Shown piece by piece: positions 51,044-60,108 of a stretch of 64,000 nt of DNA. A model generated the notes under the pieces. That model did no database searches. It was given only the letters and a program-made list of their open reading frames with translations, and was not told where the DNA came from. Position 1 is the first letter of the stretch; every line of letters starts with the position of its first letter. Both the position numbers and the translations under genes were made by a program. Location of the stretch: the NCBI GenBank assembly GCA_027493055.1, contig JAPUDO010000068.1, positions 50,669 through 114,668 on the forward strand, given 5' to 3'. The DNA is from Niabella sp. (lineage in GTDB: Bacteria; Bacteroidota; Bacteroidia; Chitinophagales; Chitinophagaceae).

Positions 51044-52281
51044 TAGTACGTTTTGATAGTATATTCCACAATTACCGGGGTTGGATTCTTGCTGTCTTTA
51101 AAACAGGCCTCCAGTTCTTTGGGAAAGGGTATGGATTTATCTTTTAATTCGTAGGCTTTTTTCAGGGTTTCGGCATTAATAACCCTATAATATTTATTGT
51201 TGAACCGGTTACCCGGGTCATCAGATATTATAGGAAGATTGTAAGTAATGCTATCGGCTTTGGTTTTTGACAGGTTGTAGGAAGAGGTTGTTTTTTTATC
51301 GTAAATATATTGGCCATAATTGCTTAAGAAACCAATGGTGATGAACATATACCTGCCGGATTCAAAAACAGTATAGATCTGGCGTAACATCCAGCCATTG
51401 TTCCTTTCAAAATTCTCCCGCTCTGTTTTGTTTTTAAAAGGCGTTTCAAAAAAAGACTTTGGAAGACTATTTTCCATCGGAAGAACTATTTGGTAAGCCG
51501 GTGTAATAATATCGTTCGATAAAGAATAGATGGTATCTAAATAAGGCCGTGTGATATAAAAAGTATCCGGCTTCCCGCTTTCCTGGGTATGCGCTCCAAT
51601 ATAGGGAGCGTAAAGATATTTGCTTTCATGATTTTTATTATAGGGAAAATATCCTTTTACAAACTGGTCGTTTTTGTAAATCTTCACTTCATAATCGGTG
51701 GTATCTTTGTACCGGTCGCTGACATGTACCCTGTAAGTGCAATACAGGTCATCTTTCAGGTTGTAGGCATCCAGTATATCGAAAGCTGTAACGGTTGCCT
51801 TTTTCATGGTAAATGTGCTATCGTTTAAGTCGATAATATACTTTTTATAATACTTCTTATTTTTCTTATTCGCAAAATCGGTCTGTATTTCAATACGGTC
51901 TTTTTCGGTTAAAGAATAAAGTTTATTCGTGAAAATAAAGTTGAGCTGTTGTTTGGCCTTGTCATACCTGGGATAGGAATCTGCTCCCTTTTTTTTATAG
52001 GCAACCTGCTTAACAAGCCGGCCGTTCCTGTCATAAACAATAAGATTTCCGTCCTGGTAGTTCACAACTATAAAGTATTGATCCGTTATATAAAGCCCGC
52101 TATACCGGCTGATATCGGCCCCGTTACTCTTTTCGAGCGGGTAAAATCGCACTGAATCAATAAACATGGACTGGTTGGCTGAACCTGCAGCTTTAGGGCT
52201 TAAATAAATTTTCGTGGGTTGACACCAGGCCGCTATACAAATAAACTGCAAAGCAATGGCCAGGAATGTAAAAGTTCTCAA
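51043..52281 (-). CDS. Secreted six-bladed beta-propeller-like protein
   Basis: This protein of about 412 residues has a good signal peptide if it starts at the TTG at 52281: RTFTFLAIALQFICIAAWCQ. The GTG at 52326 lies upstream of the -7 box and is therefore excluded. The body has repeated strands with Tyr-Asp turns (e.g. NLIVYDRNGRLVKQV) like the 6-bladed propellers (DUF5128-like) common in Bacteroidota. It is the first gene of a two-gene operon with the TonB-dependent receptor; a role in binding or sensing the receptor's substrate is likely. Confidence 0.7.
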   Translation of the reverse strand: MRTFTFLAIALQFICIAAWCQPTKIYLSPKAAGSANQSMFIDSVRFYPLEKSNGADISRYSGLYITDQYFIVVNYQDGNLIVYDRNGRLVKQVAYKKKGADSYPRYDKAKQQLNFIFTNKLYSLTEKDRIEIQTDFANKKNKKYYKKYIIDLNDSTFTMKKATVTAFDILDAYNLKDDLYCTYRVHVSDRYKDTTDYEVKIYKNDQFVKGYFPYNKNHESKYLYAPYIGAHTQESGKPDTFYITRPYLDTIYSLSNDIITPAYQIVLPMENSLPKSFFETPFKNKTERENFERNNGWMLRQIYTVFESGRYMFITIGFLSNYGQYIYDKKTTSSYNLSKTKADSITYNLPIISDDPGNRFNNKYYRVINAETLKKAYELKDKSIPFPKELEACFKDSKNPTPVIVEYTIKTY

Positions 52282-52300
52282 ACATTTAATTTTAATGGCC

Positions 52301-52329
52301 CAAAGATAACAGTCCGTATGTATCACAAA
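52301..52329 (-). promoter_or_regulatory. Promoter of the propeller/receptor operon
   Basis: On the minus strand TTTG (52326-52329), 17 bases and TATCTTTG (52301-52308) fit both Bacteroidota promoter boxes with good spacing. The TTG start codon lies 19 bases downstream. Confidence 0.72.
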
Positions 52330-52443
52330 CTGTTAAACTTGTAAACGGTATATTTTGAAAATCACATTGTTGGAAGAGGTACATGGCAAGAATTGAATAA
52401 AAAAGAATTGCTGCTGGAATCCGTAATCCTTACCTTGCAAACT

Positions 52444-55296
52444 ATGGAAAAGAAGTTGTTTCTGTTAGATGCCTACGCCCTGGTATTTCGTGCTTATTAC
52501 GCATTAATACGTAGTCCGCGCGTTACCAGTAAAAATAAAAATACCAACGCCCAGTTCGGATTTACCAATACCCTGGTGGAGCTGCTGAATAAACAAAAGC
52601 CCACCCACATGGCAGTATGTTTTGATACGCATGAACCTACCGAACGCCATACCGACTATGCCGACTATAAGGCCAACCGCCAGGAAACGCCCGAAGATAT
52701 TTTAATAGCAGTACCCGATATCAAACGCATTATTAAAGGATTTAATATTCCATGCATAGAAACCGACGGTTATGAAGCAGATGATGTAATTGGAACCCTG
52801 GCCAAAAAAGCAGCAGCCCAGGGCTACGAGGTGTTTATGGTAACCCCTGATAAAGATTATGGCCAGCTGGTTTCGGATAAAATAAAGATCTATAAGCCAG
52901 GCTACCAGGGCGGTGATGTGGAAATTATGGGACCGGAAGAAGTTTGTGCTAAATGGAATATCAAAAATGTATCGCAGGTAATTGATGTATTGGGGCTGAT
53001 GGGAGATGCAGTAGATAATATACCTGGAATTGCCGGTGTAGGAGAAAAAACAGCAGCCAAACTGCTGGCAGAATATGAAACACTGGAAAATGTGGTGGCT
53101 AATGCAGCACAGATCAAAGGCGCTTTAGGAAAAAAAGTGGTAGAAGGAAAGGACCTGGCCATTCTTTCCAAAAAACTGGCAACCATTATTACAGATGTTC
53201 CCGTGGAATTTCATGAAGAAGATTTTAAAGTGAAAGAATGGAATAAAGAAGGCCTGAAAGAAATTTTTGCAGAGCTGGAGTTCAGAACACTGGGCAAAAG
53301 ATTACTGGGAGAAGAGCTGGAAACAGCTGCCGGCGCTGCATCTCCAGGAGAAAAGAAACCAGCAGCCAAAGCGGTACAAATTGATTTGTTTGGAAATGTT
53401 ATTGGCGGAGCCGAAGAAACAATGCCTGCTGCTATTGCTGCTGAAGCTGACAACGCGCCCTCCTTCACTACCTTCAAAACAATAAATGAAGTTCCTCATG
53501 AATACACAGCCGTAACCGGTGAAGAAGCTATTGCCGGTCTTGTACAGCAGCTTTCCAGCTTTGATGAAATATGCTTTGATACAGAAACAACAAATATAGA
53601 CGCTAACCTGGCAGAACTGGTTGGTATGAGCTTTTCAGTAAAGCCCGGGGAAGCCTATTGGGTACCTTGCCCGCCTGAACGCGATGAAACACATAAGCTG
53701 CTTACGGCCTTTAAACCGCTGTTTGATGATGCATCTAAAACCTGGATCGGACAAAACCTGAAGTACGATCTGCTGGTCATGAAATGGTATGGTATGGAGT
53801 TTAAAGGAAAGCTATTTGATACCATGCTGGCCCATTATGTAATTGAGCCCGATGGTAAACGGGGCATGGACCAGTTAAGCACTAAATATTTGGGCTATGA
53901 ACCAATACATATTGAAGAATTGATTGGCAAAAAGGGAAAACAGCAGGGCAATATGCGTGATGTGGAGCTGGAAAAGATAACCGACTATGCCGCGGAAGAC
54001 GCCGATATTACCCTGCAGCTGAAAGAAGTGTTTGCGCCCATGCTTGCGCAAAAGGAAGTAGAAAAAGTTTTTAACGAAGTAGAAAATCCGCTGGTACCTG
54101 TGCTTGCCGATATGGAGTTTGAAGGCATCAGGATTGATGAAGAATTTTTAAGATCCTACTCAAAAGAGCTGGAAAAAGACGCTGCTGAAGCAGAAAAAAA
54201 GGTATTTGAAATTGCCGGTGTACGCTTCAATCTTGCATCGCCCAAACAATTGGGAGAAGTATTATTTGACAAGCTAAAGCTCGATCCATCGGCCAAAAAA
54301 ACAAAAACCGGCCAATATCAAACCGGTGAAGATATATTACAAAAGCTGGCAGCAAAGGGGCACCCGATAGCGGAGGAGATCATCACTTTCCGGGAGCTGA
54401 CCAAATTAAAGTCTACTTATGTAGATGCCTTGCCGCAGCTGATCAATCCTAAGACAGGGCGGGTACATACTACCTACGGGCAGGCAGTGGCAGTAACCGG
54501 CAGGCTGGCCAGCAATAATCCTAACCTGCAAAACATTCCTGTAAGAACCGACCGCGGAAAGGAGATCAGAAAAGCATTTATTCCCCGGGATGAAAATCAT
54601 ATTTTACTGTCTGCCGATTACTCGCAGATCGAGCTGCGTATTGTGGCCGCCATCAGCGGCGATGAGAATATGGTCAACGCTTTTAAAAGCGGTACGGATA
54701 TTCATACGGCAACGGCAGCCCAGGTATTTAATGTTGCTCCGGAAGAGGTTACCAAAGAAATGCGTTACAAAGCTAAGAGTGTCAACTTCGGAATTATTTA
54801 TGGCCAGGGGGCATTTGGCCTGGCAGATAACTTAGGTATTTCCCGCACTGAAGCCAAAGCTATTATTGACAGTTACAAAAAAGAGTTTTCGGGGATACAA
54901 CGTTATATGGATAATATGATCAATTTTGCCCGCGAGCATGGATATGTGCAAACCCTGATGGGACGCAAGCGCTGGCTGAAAGATATTAATTCCGGCAACT
55001 TCACCGTACGCGGATTTGCTGAGCGAAATGCTATCAACTCACCCATACAGGGCACAGCCGCAGACATGATCAAGCTGGCGATGCAAAAAGTATATAGCGC
55101 CATGAAAAAAGAAGGTATGAAAAGCAAAATGATCTTACAGGTACATGATGAATTGATCTTTGACGCGTTGCGCGAAGAAGTGAACGAGCTGAAACCCCTG
55201 ATTCTTGAAAACATGGAAGCCGCGCTGCTGCTGCCTCACGGTGTGCCAGCTATTGCAGAATGTGGCGAGGGAGAGAACTGGCTGGAGGCGCATTAG
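52444..55296 (+). CDS. polA: DNA polymerase I
   Basis: This protein of about 950 residues has all three Pol I domains. The 5'-3' exonuclease (residues 1 to about 300) has DTHEPTERH and DGYEADDVIGT; the 3'-5' exonuclease (about 340-540) keeps its carboxylates in CFDTETTN, GQNLKYD and YAAEDADIT, so proofreading is likely; the polymerase domain has ADYSQIELR, the O-helix KSVNFGIIYGQGAFGL and VHDEL. ATG 52444 (MEKKLFLLDAYALVFRAYYA) is the family start; an upstream TTG at 52393 is not supported. Confidence 0.96.
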   Translation: MEKKLFLLDAYALVFRAYYALIRSPRVTSKNKNTNAQFGFTNTLVELLNKQKPTHMAVCFDTHEPTERHTDYADYKANRQETPEDILIAVPDIKRIIKGFNIPCIETDGYEADDVIGTLAKKAAAQGYEVFMVTPDKDYGQLVSDKIKIYKPGYQGGDVEIMGPEEVCAKWNIKNVSQVIDVLGLMGDAVDNIPGIAGVGEKTAAKLLAEYETLENVVANAAQIKGALGKKVVEGKDLAILSKKLATIITDVPVEFHEEDFKVKEWNKEGLKEIFAELEFRTLGKRLLGEELETAAGAASPGEKKPAAKAVQIDLFGNVIGGAEETMPAAIAAEADNAPSFTTFKTINEVPHEYTAVTGEEAIAGLVQQLSSFDEICFDTETTNIDANLAELVGMSFSVKPGEAYWVPCPPERDETHKLLTAFKPLFDDASKTWIGQNLKYDLLVMKWYGMEFKGKLFDTMLAHYVIEPDGKRGMDQLSTKYLGYEPIHIEELIGKKGKQQGNMRDVELEKITDYAAEDADITLQLKEVFAPMLAQKEVEKVFNEVENPLVPVLADMEFEGIRIDEEFLRSYSKELEKDAAEAEKKVFEIAGVRFNLASPKQLGEVLFDKLKLDPSAKKTKTGQYQTGEDILQKLAAKGHPIAEEIITFRELTKLKSTYVDALPQLINPKTGRVHTTYGQAVAVTGRLASNNPNLQNIPVRTDRGKEIRKAFIPRDENHILLSADYSQIELRIVAAISGDENMVNAFKSGTDIHTATAAQVFNVAPEEVTKEMRYKAKSVNFGIIYGQGAFGLADNLGISRTEAKAIIDSYKKEFSGIQRYMDNMINFAREHGYVQTLMGRKRWLKDINSGNFTVRGFAERNAINSPIQGTAADMIKLAMQKVYSAMKKEGMKSKMILQVHDELIFDALREEVNELKPLILENMEAALLLPHGVPAIAECGEGENWLEAH

Positions 55297-55341
55297 AGGA
55301 TATTTTTATCACTAAAAGTATAATAATTCACTATATACATT

Positions 55342-55983
55342 ATGCGTTTATTATTTCTATTTTTCACATCACTGATTACCCATCTTATCAATGCCCAAAA
55401 CTTCACTGAGATAGAAAAGAAAATACTTCTTGGTGGCGACACCACTACTATGTTACGCGTTATTCCTTTAACCGAAGCAGCGGGAAAAGAAGCATTGAGA
55501 AATATTTCTAAAGACATCGCTTTTAATGATCCGCTGCTGCCCTTACTCAAAAACAGGATGCTGAAATCGGTACTGGACAGTAATCACAGGGGCGTTGGCA
55601 TTGCGGCGCCACAGGTGGGTATTAACCGCAATCTCATTTGGGTACAGCGTTTTGATAAACCCGGACAGCCCTTTGAGTTTTTTATTAATCCAAAGATCAC
55701 CTGGCGTTCAGCGCTGCTGATAAAAGGCCCCGAGGGCGATCTTTCCTTTGAAGAAAGGGGAGATGTGATAAGGAACTATGCCATCATGGTTTCTTATACT
55801 GATATGAAAGGACAGCAGCATCTGGAAATGCTGGAAGAGTTTACTGCTATCATCTTTCAGCACGAAACCGATCATCTGTCCGGAACTTTACTTACTGACA
55901 GGATCAAAGAACAAGAGGCTAAAAAATATGAAGCCTTTCAGCCTGTAAGAGCAAAAGCATTGCTGAAAGAGCAGGTAAACTGA
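55342..55983 (+). CDS. Secreted peptide-deformylase-like protein with altered metal site
   Basis: This 213-residue protein has a signal peptide (RLLFLFFTSLITHLINAQ) ahead of a peptide-deformylase fold. Motif 1 GVGIAAPQ and motif 3 Q-H-E-T-D-H-L are intact, but motif 2, normally E-G-C-L-S with the metal-binding Cys, reads E-G-D-L-S. Export makes a role in N-formyl-Met removal on ribosomes impossible for this copy, and Asp in place of Cys would change the metal site. It may be a hydrolase of other peptides or a binding protein. A normal deformylase is expected elsewhere. Upstream is polA, 45 bases away. Confidence 0.8.
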   Translation: MRLLFLFFTSLITHLINAQNFTEIEKKILLGGDTTTMLRVIPLTEAAGKEALRNISKDIAFNDPLLPLLKNRMLKSVLDSNHRGVGIAAPQVGINRNLIWVQRFDKPGQPFEFFINPKITWRSALLIKGPEGDLSFEERGDVIRNYAIMVSYTDMKGQQHLEMLEEFTAIIFQHETDHLSGTLLTDRIKEQEAKKYEAFQPVRAKALLKEQVN

Positions 55984-56007
55984 TCTTTCCCGGTAAAACC
56001 AGCTGCT

Positions 56008-56460
56008 TTATTTAGGAAACTCCGTTGAAATCAGTTTTAAAGAAAGGGAGGTTGCTGATATAGCCATTACCTTCCATTTCTCAACCACCTTTCCGCCCCA
56101 ATAGGCTCCGTTAATGGTGAGCATGTTATGCTCCAGTGTCCAGGTTCCATTATAATCGTTAGTTATGATTGGGGGTGTTCCGCACCATCCGGAATTACTC
56201 CTAATCGTTAATTTTCCACCCTCCTTTAGCATATATCCGTATTGATTTTCTTTAAGGTTAGCAGTTTTTTCGTACACCGAGGTTTCCTCCTTATATTCTT
56301 TAGGAGTCCAGTTCCCCAATAATTGCTTTGCGCTTACATTCTCTCCTCTGGTAATTTCTTCTTGTACAGGCACCGGATCACTGCCCTTTGAGCAGGAAGC
56401 GGCGCCGGTTATTAGGGCGCCGGATAAAATAACGGCAGCAAAAGATAAATTTCTTCTCAT
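56008..56460 (-). CDS. Lipocalin-like lipoprotein
   Basis: This 150-residue lipoprotein (signal RRNLSFAAVILSGALITGAAS, then Cys) has a beta-barrel body like lipocalin-like (DUF4923/PF13648-type) domains: LLGNWTPKEY at the start and GTWTLEHNMLTINGAYWGG, VEKWKVMAISATSLSLKL at the end. Function unknown. It converges with the deformylase-like gene. Confidence 0.72.
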   Translation of the reverse strand: MRRNLSFAAVILSGALITGAASCSKGSDPVPVQEEITRGENVSAKQLLGNWTPKEYKEETSVYEKTANLKENQYGYMLKEGGKLTIRSNSGWCGTPPIITNDYNGTWTLEHNMLTINGAYWGGKVVEKWKVMAISATSLSLKLISTEFPK

Positions 56461-56638
56461 ACAATAGCTTTAAACTGAAAGTTTCCTTTTGTTTAAACGT
56501 AAAACTATGATAAAACGCAACAGATCAACACAAAAAAGTTGGCTGTTGCCCGGTGTATTTTTACTCCTTTCGTTTAACCCTCAAACTCTTAAAATCCAGC
56601 ATTGATGCTATTGTATCCTGGGAACAATACCTGCCCCG
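56461..56638. other. Intergenic region upstream of the MITE-like copy 2
   Basis: No gene, known repeat or clear promoter was seen in these 178 bases apart from the CCCCGGGG palindrome that overlaps the left end of the element. Confidence 0.4.
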
Positions 56639-56823
56639 GGGCAAACGCATCTTAAATTCAATTCTAAAGCCATTTATCCGGGGCAAATAATACCACCCTT
56701 TCAGGTGTTTACAAATCAGGCCCGGAGGGCTGGAAGGATTATAAAGGTGAGCGTAAGCATGCTAAAAACTCCGCAAGGAGTGACATAAAACATAGAAGCG
56801 TTCAAAATCAGATGCGTTTGCCC
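56639..56823. mobile_element. MITE-like element, copy 2
   Basis: A 185-base element with the same perfect 14-bp ends as copy 1: GGGCAAACGCATCT (56639-56652) and AGATGCGTTTGCCC (56810-56823). The internal parts CCCGGAGGGCTGGAAGGATT and AAAACTCCGCAAGGAGTGAC match copy 1; the left half is about 40 bases shorter. The right end lies 57 bases before the HAD-phosphatase ATG. Confidence 0.75.
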
Positions 56824-56879
56824 TGCAATACCAGCCAAAATATCACTAAAATCTTCCTGTTTTAAATATCTTCGCCACC

Positions 56880-57500
56880 ATGATCAAAAATCTACTTTTC
56901 GACTTCGGGGGTGTTTTATATAATCTTGATTTTAAAAAAACTTTCAGCGCTTTTGAAGCTTTGGGGTTTAGCAAATTTGAAGACACCATGTTTTCACAAT
57001 ACACTGCTGATCCTTTATTTCAAAGCCTCGAGACAGGAAAAGTTTCCCCTGAAGCATTTTACGATCGCATCAGGCAAATAGCGCCCAAACCGGTAACAGA
57101 TGAGCAGATAAAAAATGCATGGAATGCTATGCTTATAGACTTCAGGATCCCCAGCCTTGATTTCCTGGTTTCCCTGAAAAAAGAATATAACCTGTTCCTG
57201 TTAAGCAATACCAACCAGATCCATTACGATCATTTTAGCACCCAACTGCAGCTGCAAACCCCGTATCACTCCCTCAATGATTTTTTTACCAAAGCTTATT
57301 ACTCGCATGTAATAGGTTTAAGAAAACCAGATACAAAAGTTTTTGAGTTTATTTTACAGGACGCAGCAATCAAAGCAGATGAGACATTATTTATTGATGA
57401 TTCTTATACTAATTTCCCCAATGCTGAAAAACTTGGCATGAAAATTCATTTATTAGAACCCGGAGCGCTGATAGAAAACATCAATTACCGGCAATTTTAA
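56880..57500 (+). CDS. HAD-superfamily phosphatase (YihX/epoxide-hydrolase-N-like)
   Basis: This 206-residue HAD hydrolase has motif I F-D-F-G-G-V-L (Asp nucleophile in the DFGG variant), motif II L-L-S-N-T-N, a Lys in R-K-P-D, and motif IV I-D-D-S. The GGVL variant is typical of the group with sugar-1-phosphate phosphatase YihX and the N domain of soluble epoxide hydrolase. An imperfect -7 box (TATCTTCG) lies just upstream. TerC follows after 14 bases. Confidence 0.88.
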   Translation: MIKNLLFDFGGVLYNLDFKKTFSAFEALGFSKFEDTMFSQYTADPLFQSLETGKVSPEAFYDRIRQIAPKPVTDEQIKNAWNAMLIDFRIPSLDFLVSLKKEYNLFLLSNTNQIHYDHFSTQLQLQTPYHSLNDFFTKAYYSHVIGLRKPDTKVFEFILQDAAIKADETLFIDDSYTNFPNAEKLGMKIHLLEPGALIENINYRQF

Positions 57501-57514
57501 AATAAATAATATAT

Positions 57515-58231
57515 ATGGCTGATGCTATAATACCGCTTCTTACCCTTATCGCACTCGAAGTGGTTTTAGGGATAGACAATATCATTTTTATATCTATCCT
57601 GGCAGACAAACTGCCGGAGAACCAACGAAATAAATTACGGCTATGGGGTATTGGCCTGGCTATGGTGATGCGCCTGATCTTACTGGCAGTTATCTCGTGG
57701 ATATTAAAACTTGACAAGCCCCTGTTCTCTGTTCTGGACATGTCTTTTACCGGCAAGGAGCTTATACTCATAACCGGTGGTATATTTCTCCTGTATAAAG
57801 CCACCAAAGAGATCTATCATAAAACAGAGCAGGAAGATCCTGACAGCCCTGCCAAAATAAAAACCGGCAGCTTTGGAAAGTTTCTGTCTGAAATTATTGT
57901 GCTGGATCTTGTTTTTTCCATCGACTCTATCATTACGGCGGTAGGCATGGTAAACGAATTGTGGATCATGTACACCGCAGTAGTAGTTACGGTGCTTATT
58001 ATGTTAGCGGCATCCAAACCTATTGCTTCATTTATCAGCAAACATCCCTCTTTCAAAGTGCTGGCGCTTTGCTTTTTAATGCTGATAGGGTTTACCCTTA
58101 TTGCAGAAGGATTCGAGATAAAGATCCCGAAAGGCTATATCTATTTTGCGATGGGATTCTCTTTCCTGGTAGACTTTATTCAGATGAAAACAGTGGGCAG
58201 GGCAAGCGCTGCGACAGTCAAAGATAAATAG
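57515..58231 (+). CDS. TerC-family integral membrane protein
   Basis: This 238-residue protein has about seven transmembrane helices and the TerC signature acidic motifs: LEVVLGIDNIIF (helix 1) and LDLVFSIDSIITAVGM (central), with the Asp residues likely to bind metal. TerC proteins are linked to tellurite resistance and to metal (manganese) loading of exported proteins. It is probably cotranscribed with the HAD gene. Confidence 0.9.
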   Translation: MADAIIPLLTLIALEVVLGIDNIIFISILADKLPENQRNKLRLWGIGLAMVMRLILLAVISWILKLDKPLFSVLDMSFTGKELILITGGIFLLYKATKEIYHKTEQEDPDSPAKIKTGSFGKFLSEIIVLDLVFSIDSIITAVGMVNELWIMYTAVVVTVLIMLAASKPIASFISKHPSFKVLALCFLMLIGFTLIAEGFEIKIPKGYIYFAMGFSFLVDFIQMKTVGRASAATVKDK

Positions 58232-58631
58232 CCACAGATGCACAGATGAAACTCATCTTGGCTGGCCTCTGGCCAGTATATGGAGGTCACTTAATACATA
58301 TCTCATTGGCTTGTGGAAGAGCTGGTTCCTAAAATAATCAAGTAACGGGAATGTCCAGGTCTGGTCCGAAGGACTCCCTTGGAGAGACCTGAACAAGATG
58401 AGAAATAATTTGCCATCCCGATAGAATTATCGGTACACAGATGATATTTCAGCACATGGTTTAGCAGAATACACTACCACAGATACTAATATTTTTCTGC
58501 AAGCAAATTTGTGAATAATGCTCAAAATCCTTGCAGTAAAAGATACAGCCAACTTACACGAAATGCAAAAAGCCTTATACCCTAAATCATTTCATTCCTT
58601 TTTATAAACCATCTGTGTATCTGTGGCTATT
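58227..58631. repeat. Region bounded by a 22-base inverted repeat, with element copy B
   Basis: AATAGCCACAGATGCACAGATG at 58227-58248 and its reverse complement with one difference at 58610-58631 bound a 400-base non-coding region; the left arm overlaps the terC stop codon. Inside lies copy B (58252-58402) of the element seen at 4042-4154, with ends CTCATCTTG (58252-58260) and CAAGATGAG (58394-58402), the hairpin CTGGCC-TCT-GGCCAG (58262-58276) and AGGTCTGGTCCGAAGGACTC. The rest (58403-58609) has no recognised content. Confidence 0.7.
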
Positions 58632-58659
58632 CTCACAAAAGACTTAAAAGACATCCGGT

Positions 58660-59928
58660 TTAAACAGCGGTCTTCTCTTCCTTTTTAAAGATCAAAGAAA
58701 GCAGCAGGCCAATCAATAGCAAAGCCAGCCCGATCCCGAAAGAATAAATACCCGCTTTTTCAGGGTAATTATCTTTAGTGAACGCCACTATCTGCGGGCC
58801 AATAATACCTCCAACGCCCCAGGCGGTAAGCATAGCGCCATAAACCGTAGCCATATTATGAGTGCCAAACACTTCTTTCACAAAAGAAGGAAGCACCCCA
58901 AATCCGCCGCCATAGCATAGCAGCACCACGCATACCAGTATAGAAAATAATACCGGGTGCTTTAAAAATATTAGTATGCCAAATATAACGGCTAATAGGA
59001 TCAATATGATCCGGAATGCCTGTAAGCGGCCTATTTTATCAGACAGAGCTCCCCAAAGTAATCGCCCCAGGCCATTGCATATTGAGCTTAAAGCTATAAG
59101 CGTAGCTCCCGCTGCTGTAAGATAGTGCTGCGTTTCATCAGAAGTAAAATCAGTTCCGGCCGGCATATTCAGCTTTAACAGATCCTGTAACAGCGGAGAC
59201 TGGAAGGATATAAAAACCATCCCGGCAACTACAATACAGGTAAAAATGGTCCACAGTAATACAAATTTCCGGGTAAAAACAATCTGCAATAAAGGGGTAG
59301 AATCCCCGGTTGGCTCGGGATGCAGCGGATCGTTAGCCGCTTTGCCTGCCGGAGGCATTTTTAAAAAAGAAGCAGCAAAAGCAGTAAGCACCAATAACGT
59401 AACACCAATATAAATGAATACGGCAGGCATATTATTATGGGTAACCTTTATAAATACAGGAGCCAGTACCTTCGACATGAGCACAGCGCCCAACCCAAAG
59501 CCCATTACCACCATACCGGTTACCAGGCCCTGTTTATCAGGAAACCATTTGGAAACAGCCGCCACAGGCGTAACATAAGCCAGGCCCAGGCCAATACCAC
59601 CAATAATACCAAAGCCCAGGTATAGTAATACCAGGTTATGCTGCTGTAATGCAAAAGCTGCAATTAAGTATCCCAGCGAATACAATATACCACCTGTAGT
59701 AGCTAATTTGCGCGGGCCATACTTTGGCATCAATGTACCTCCAAAAGCAGCCGCAATGCCTAACATAAAAATAGCAATGCTGAACACCCAGGCTACCTGG
59801 CTGTTGCTCCACCGGTACGTTTCCGATATCGGGTTCTGAAAATAGCTCCAGGCATATACAGTACCCAGGCAAAGCTGCATCAAAGTACCCATTATAGCTA
59901 TCCGCCACCTGTTATTCTTCTGCATCAT
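58660..59928 (-). CDS. MFS transporter, oxalate/formate antiporter (OFA) family
   Basis: This 422-residue protein has 12 transmembrane helices. AWSYFQNPISETYRWSNSQVAWVFSIAIFMLG near the start and FGLGAVLMSKVLAPVFI are typical of the OFA group of major facilitators, which move oxalate, formate or other monocarboxylates. It is divergent from pflA, so export of formate from the pyruvate formate-lyase reaction, or pyruvate uptake, is a reasonable guess. Confidence 0.85.
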   Translation of the reverse strand: MMQKNNRWRIAIMGTLMQLCLGTVYAWSYFQNPISETYRWSNSQVAWVFSIAIFMLGIAAAFGGTLMPKYGPRKLATTGGILYSLGYLIAAFALQQHNLVLLYLGFGIIGGIGLGLAYVTPVAAVSKWFPDKQGLVTGMVVMGFGLGAVLMSKVLAPVFIKVTHNNMPAVFIYIGVTLLVLTAFAASFLKMPPAGKAANDPLHPEPTGDSTPLLQIVFTRKFVLLWTIFTCIVVAGMVFISFQSPLLQDLLKLNMPAGTDFTSDETQHYLTAAGATLIALSSICNGLGRLLWGALSDKIGRLQAFRIILILLAVIFGILIFLKHPVLFSILVCVVLLCYGGGFGVLPSFVKEVFGTHNMATVYGAMLTAWGVGGIIGPQIVAFTKDNYPEKAGIYSFGIGLALLLIGLLLSLIFKKEEKTAV

Positions 59929-60045
59929 CAGTTCAGTATATTAATAATAGAATGGGCTAAACTACTAAAGTGTATGTACAATAACTCAAAGCAAAATCAA
60001 TCCCGTATATGATTTATCTCATGCTCCCTACCACCTTGCACAATT

Positions 60046-60053
60046 TACCTTTG
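60046..60053 (+). promoter_or_regulatory. -7 box TACCTTTG of pflA
   Basis: TACCTTTG matches TAnnTTTG, directly before an ATG at 60055. Transcription would begin around that ATG, so the second ATG at 60109 is more likely to be used. Confidence 0.55.
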
Positions 60054-60108
60054 CATGGAGCACTTATCTCTTTACCAGGATCTTTTCCTTTTTAAATCTA
60101 CAGAAGCA

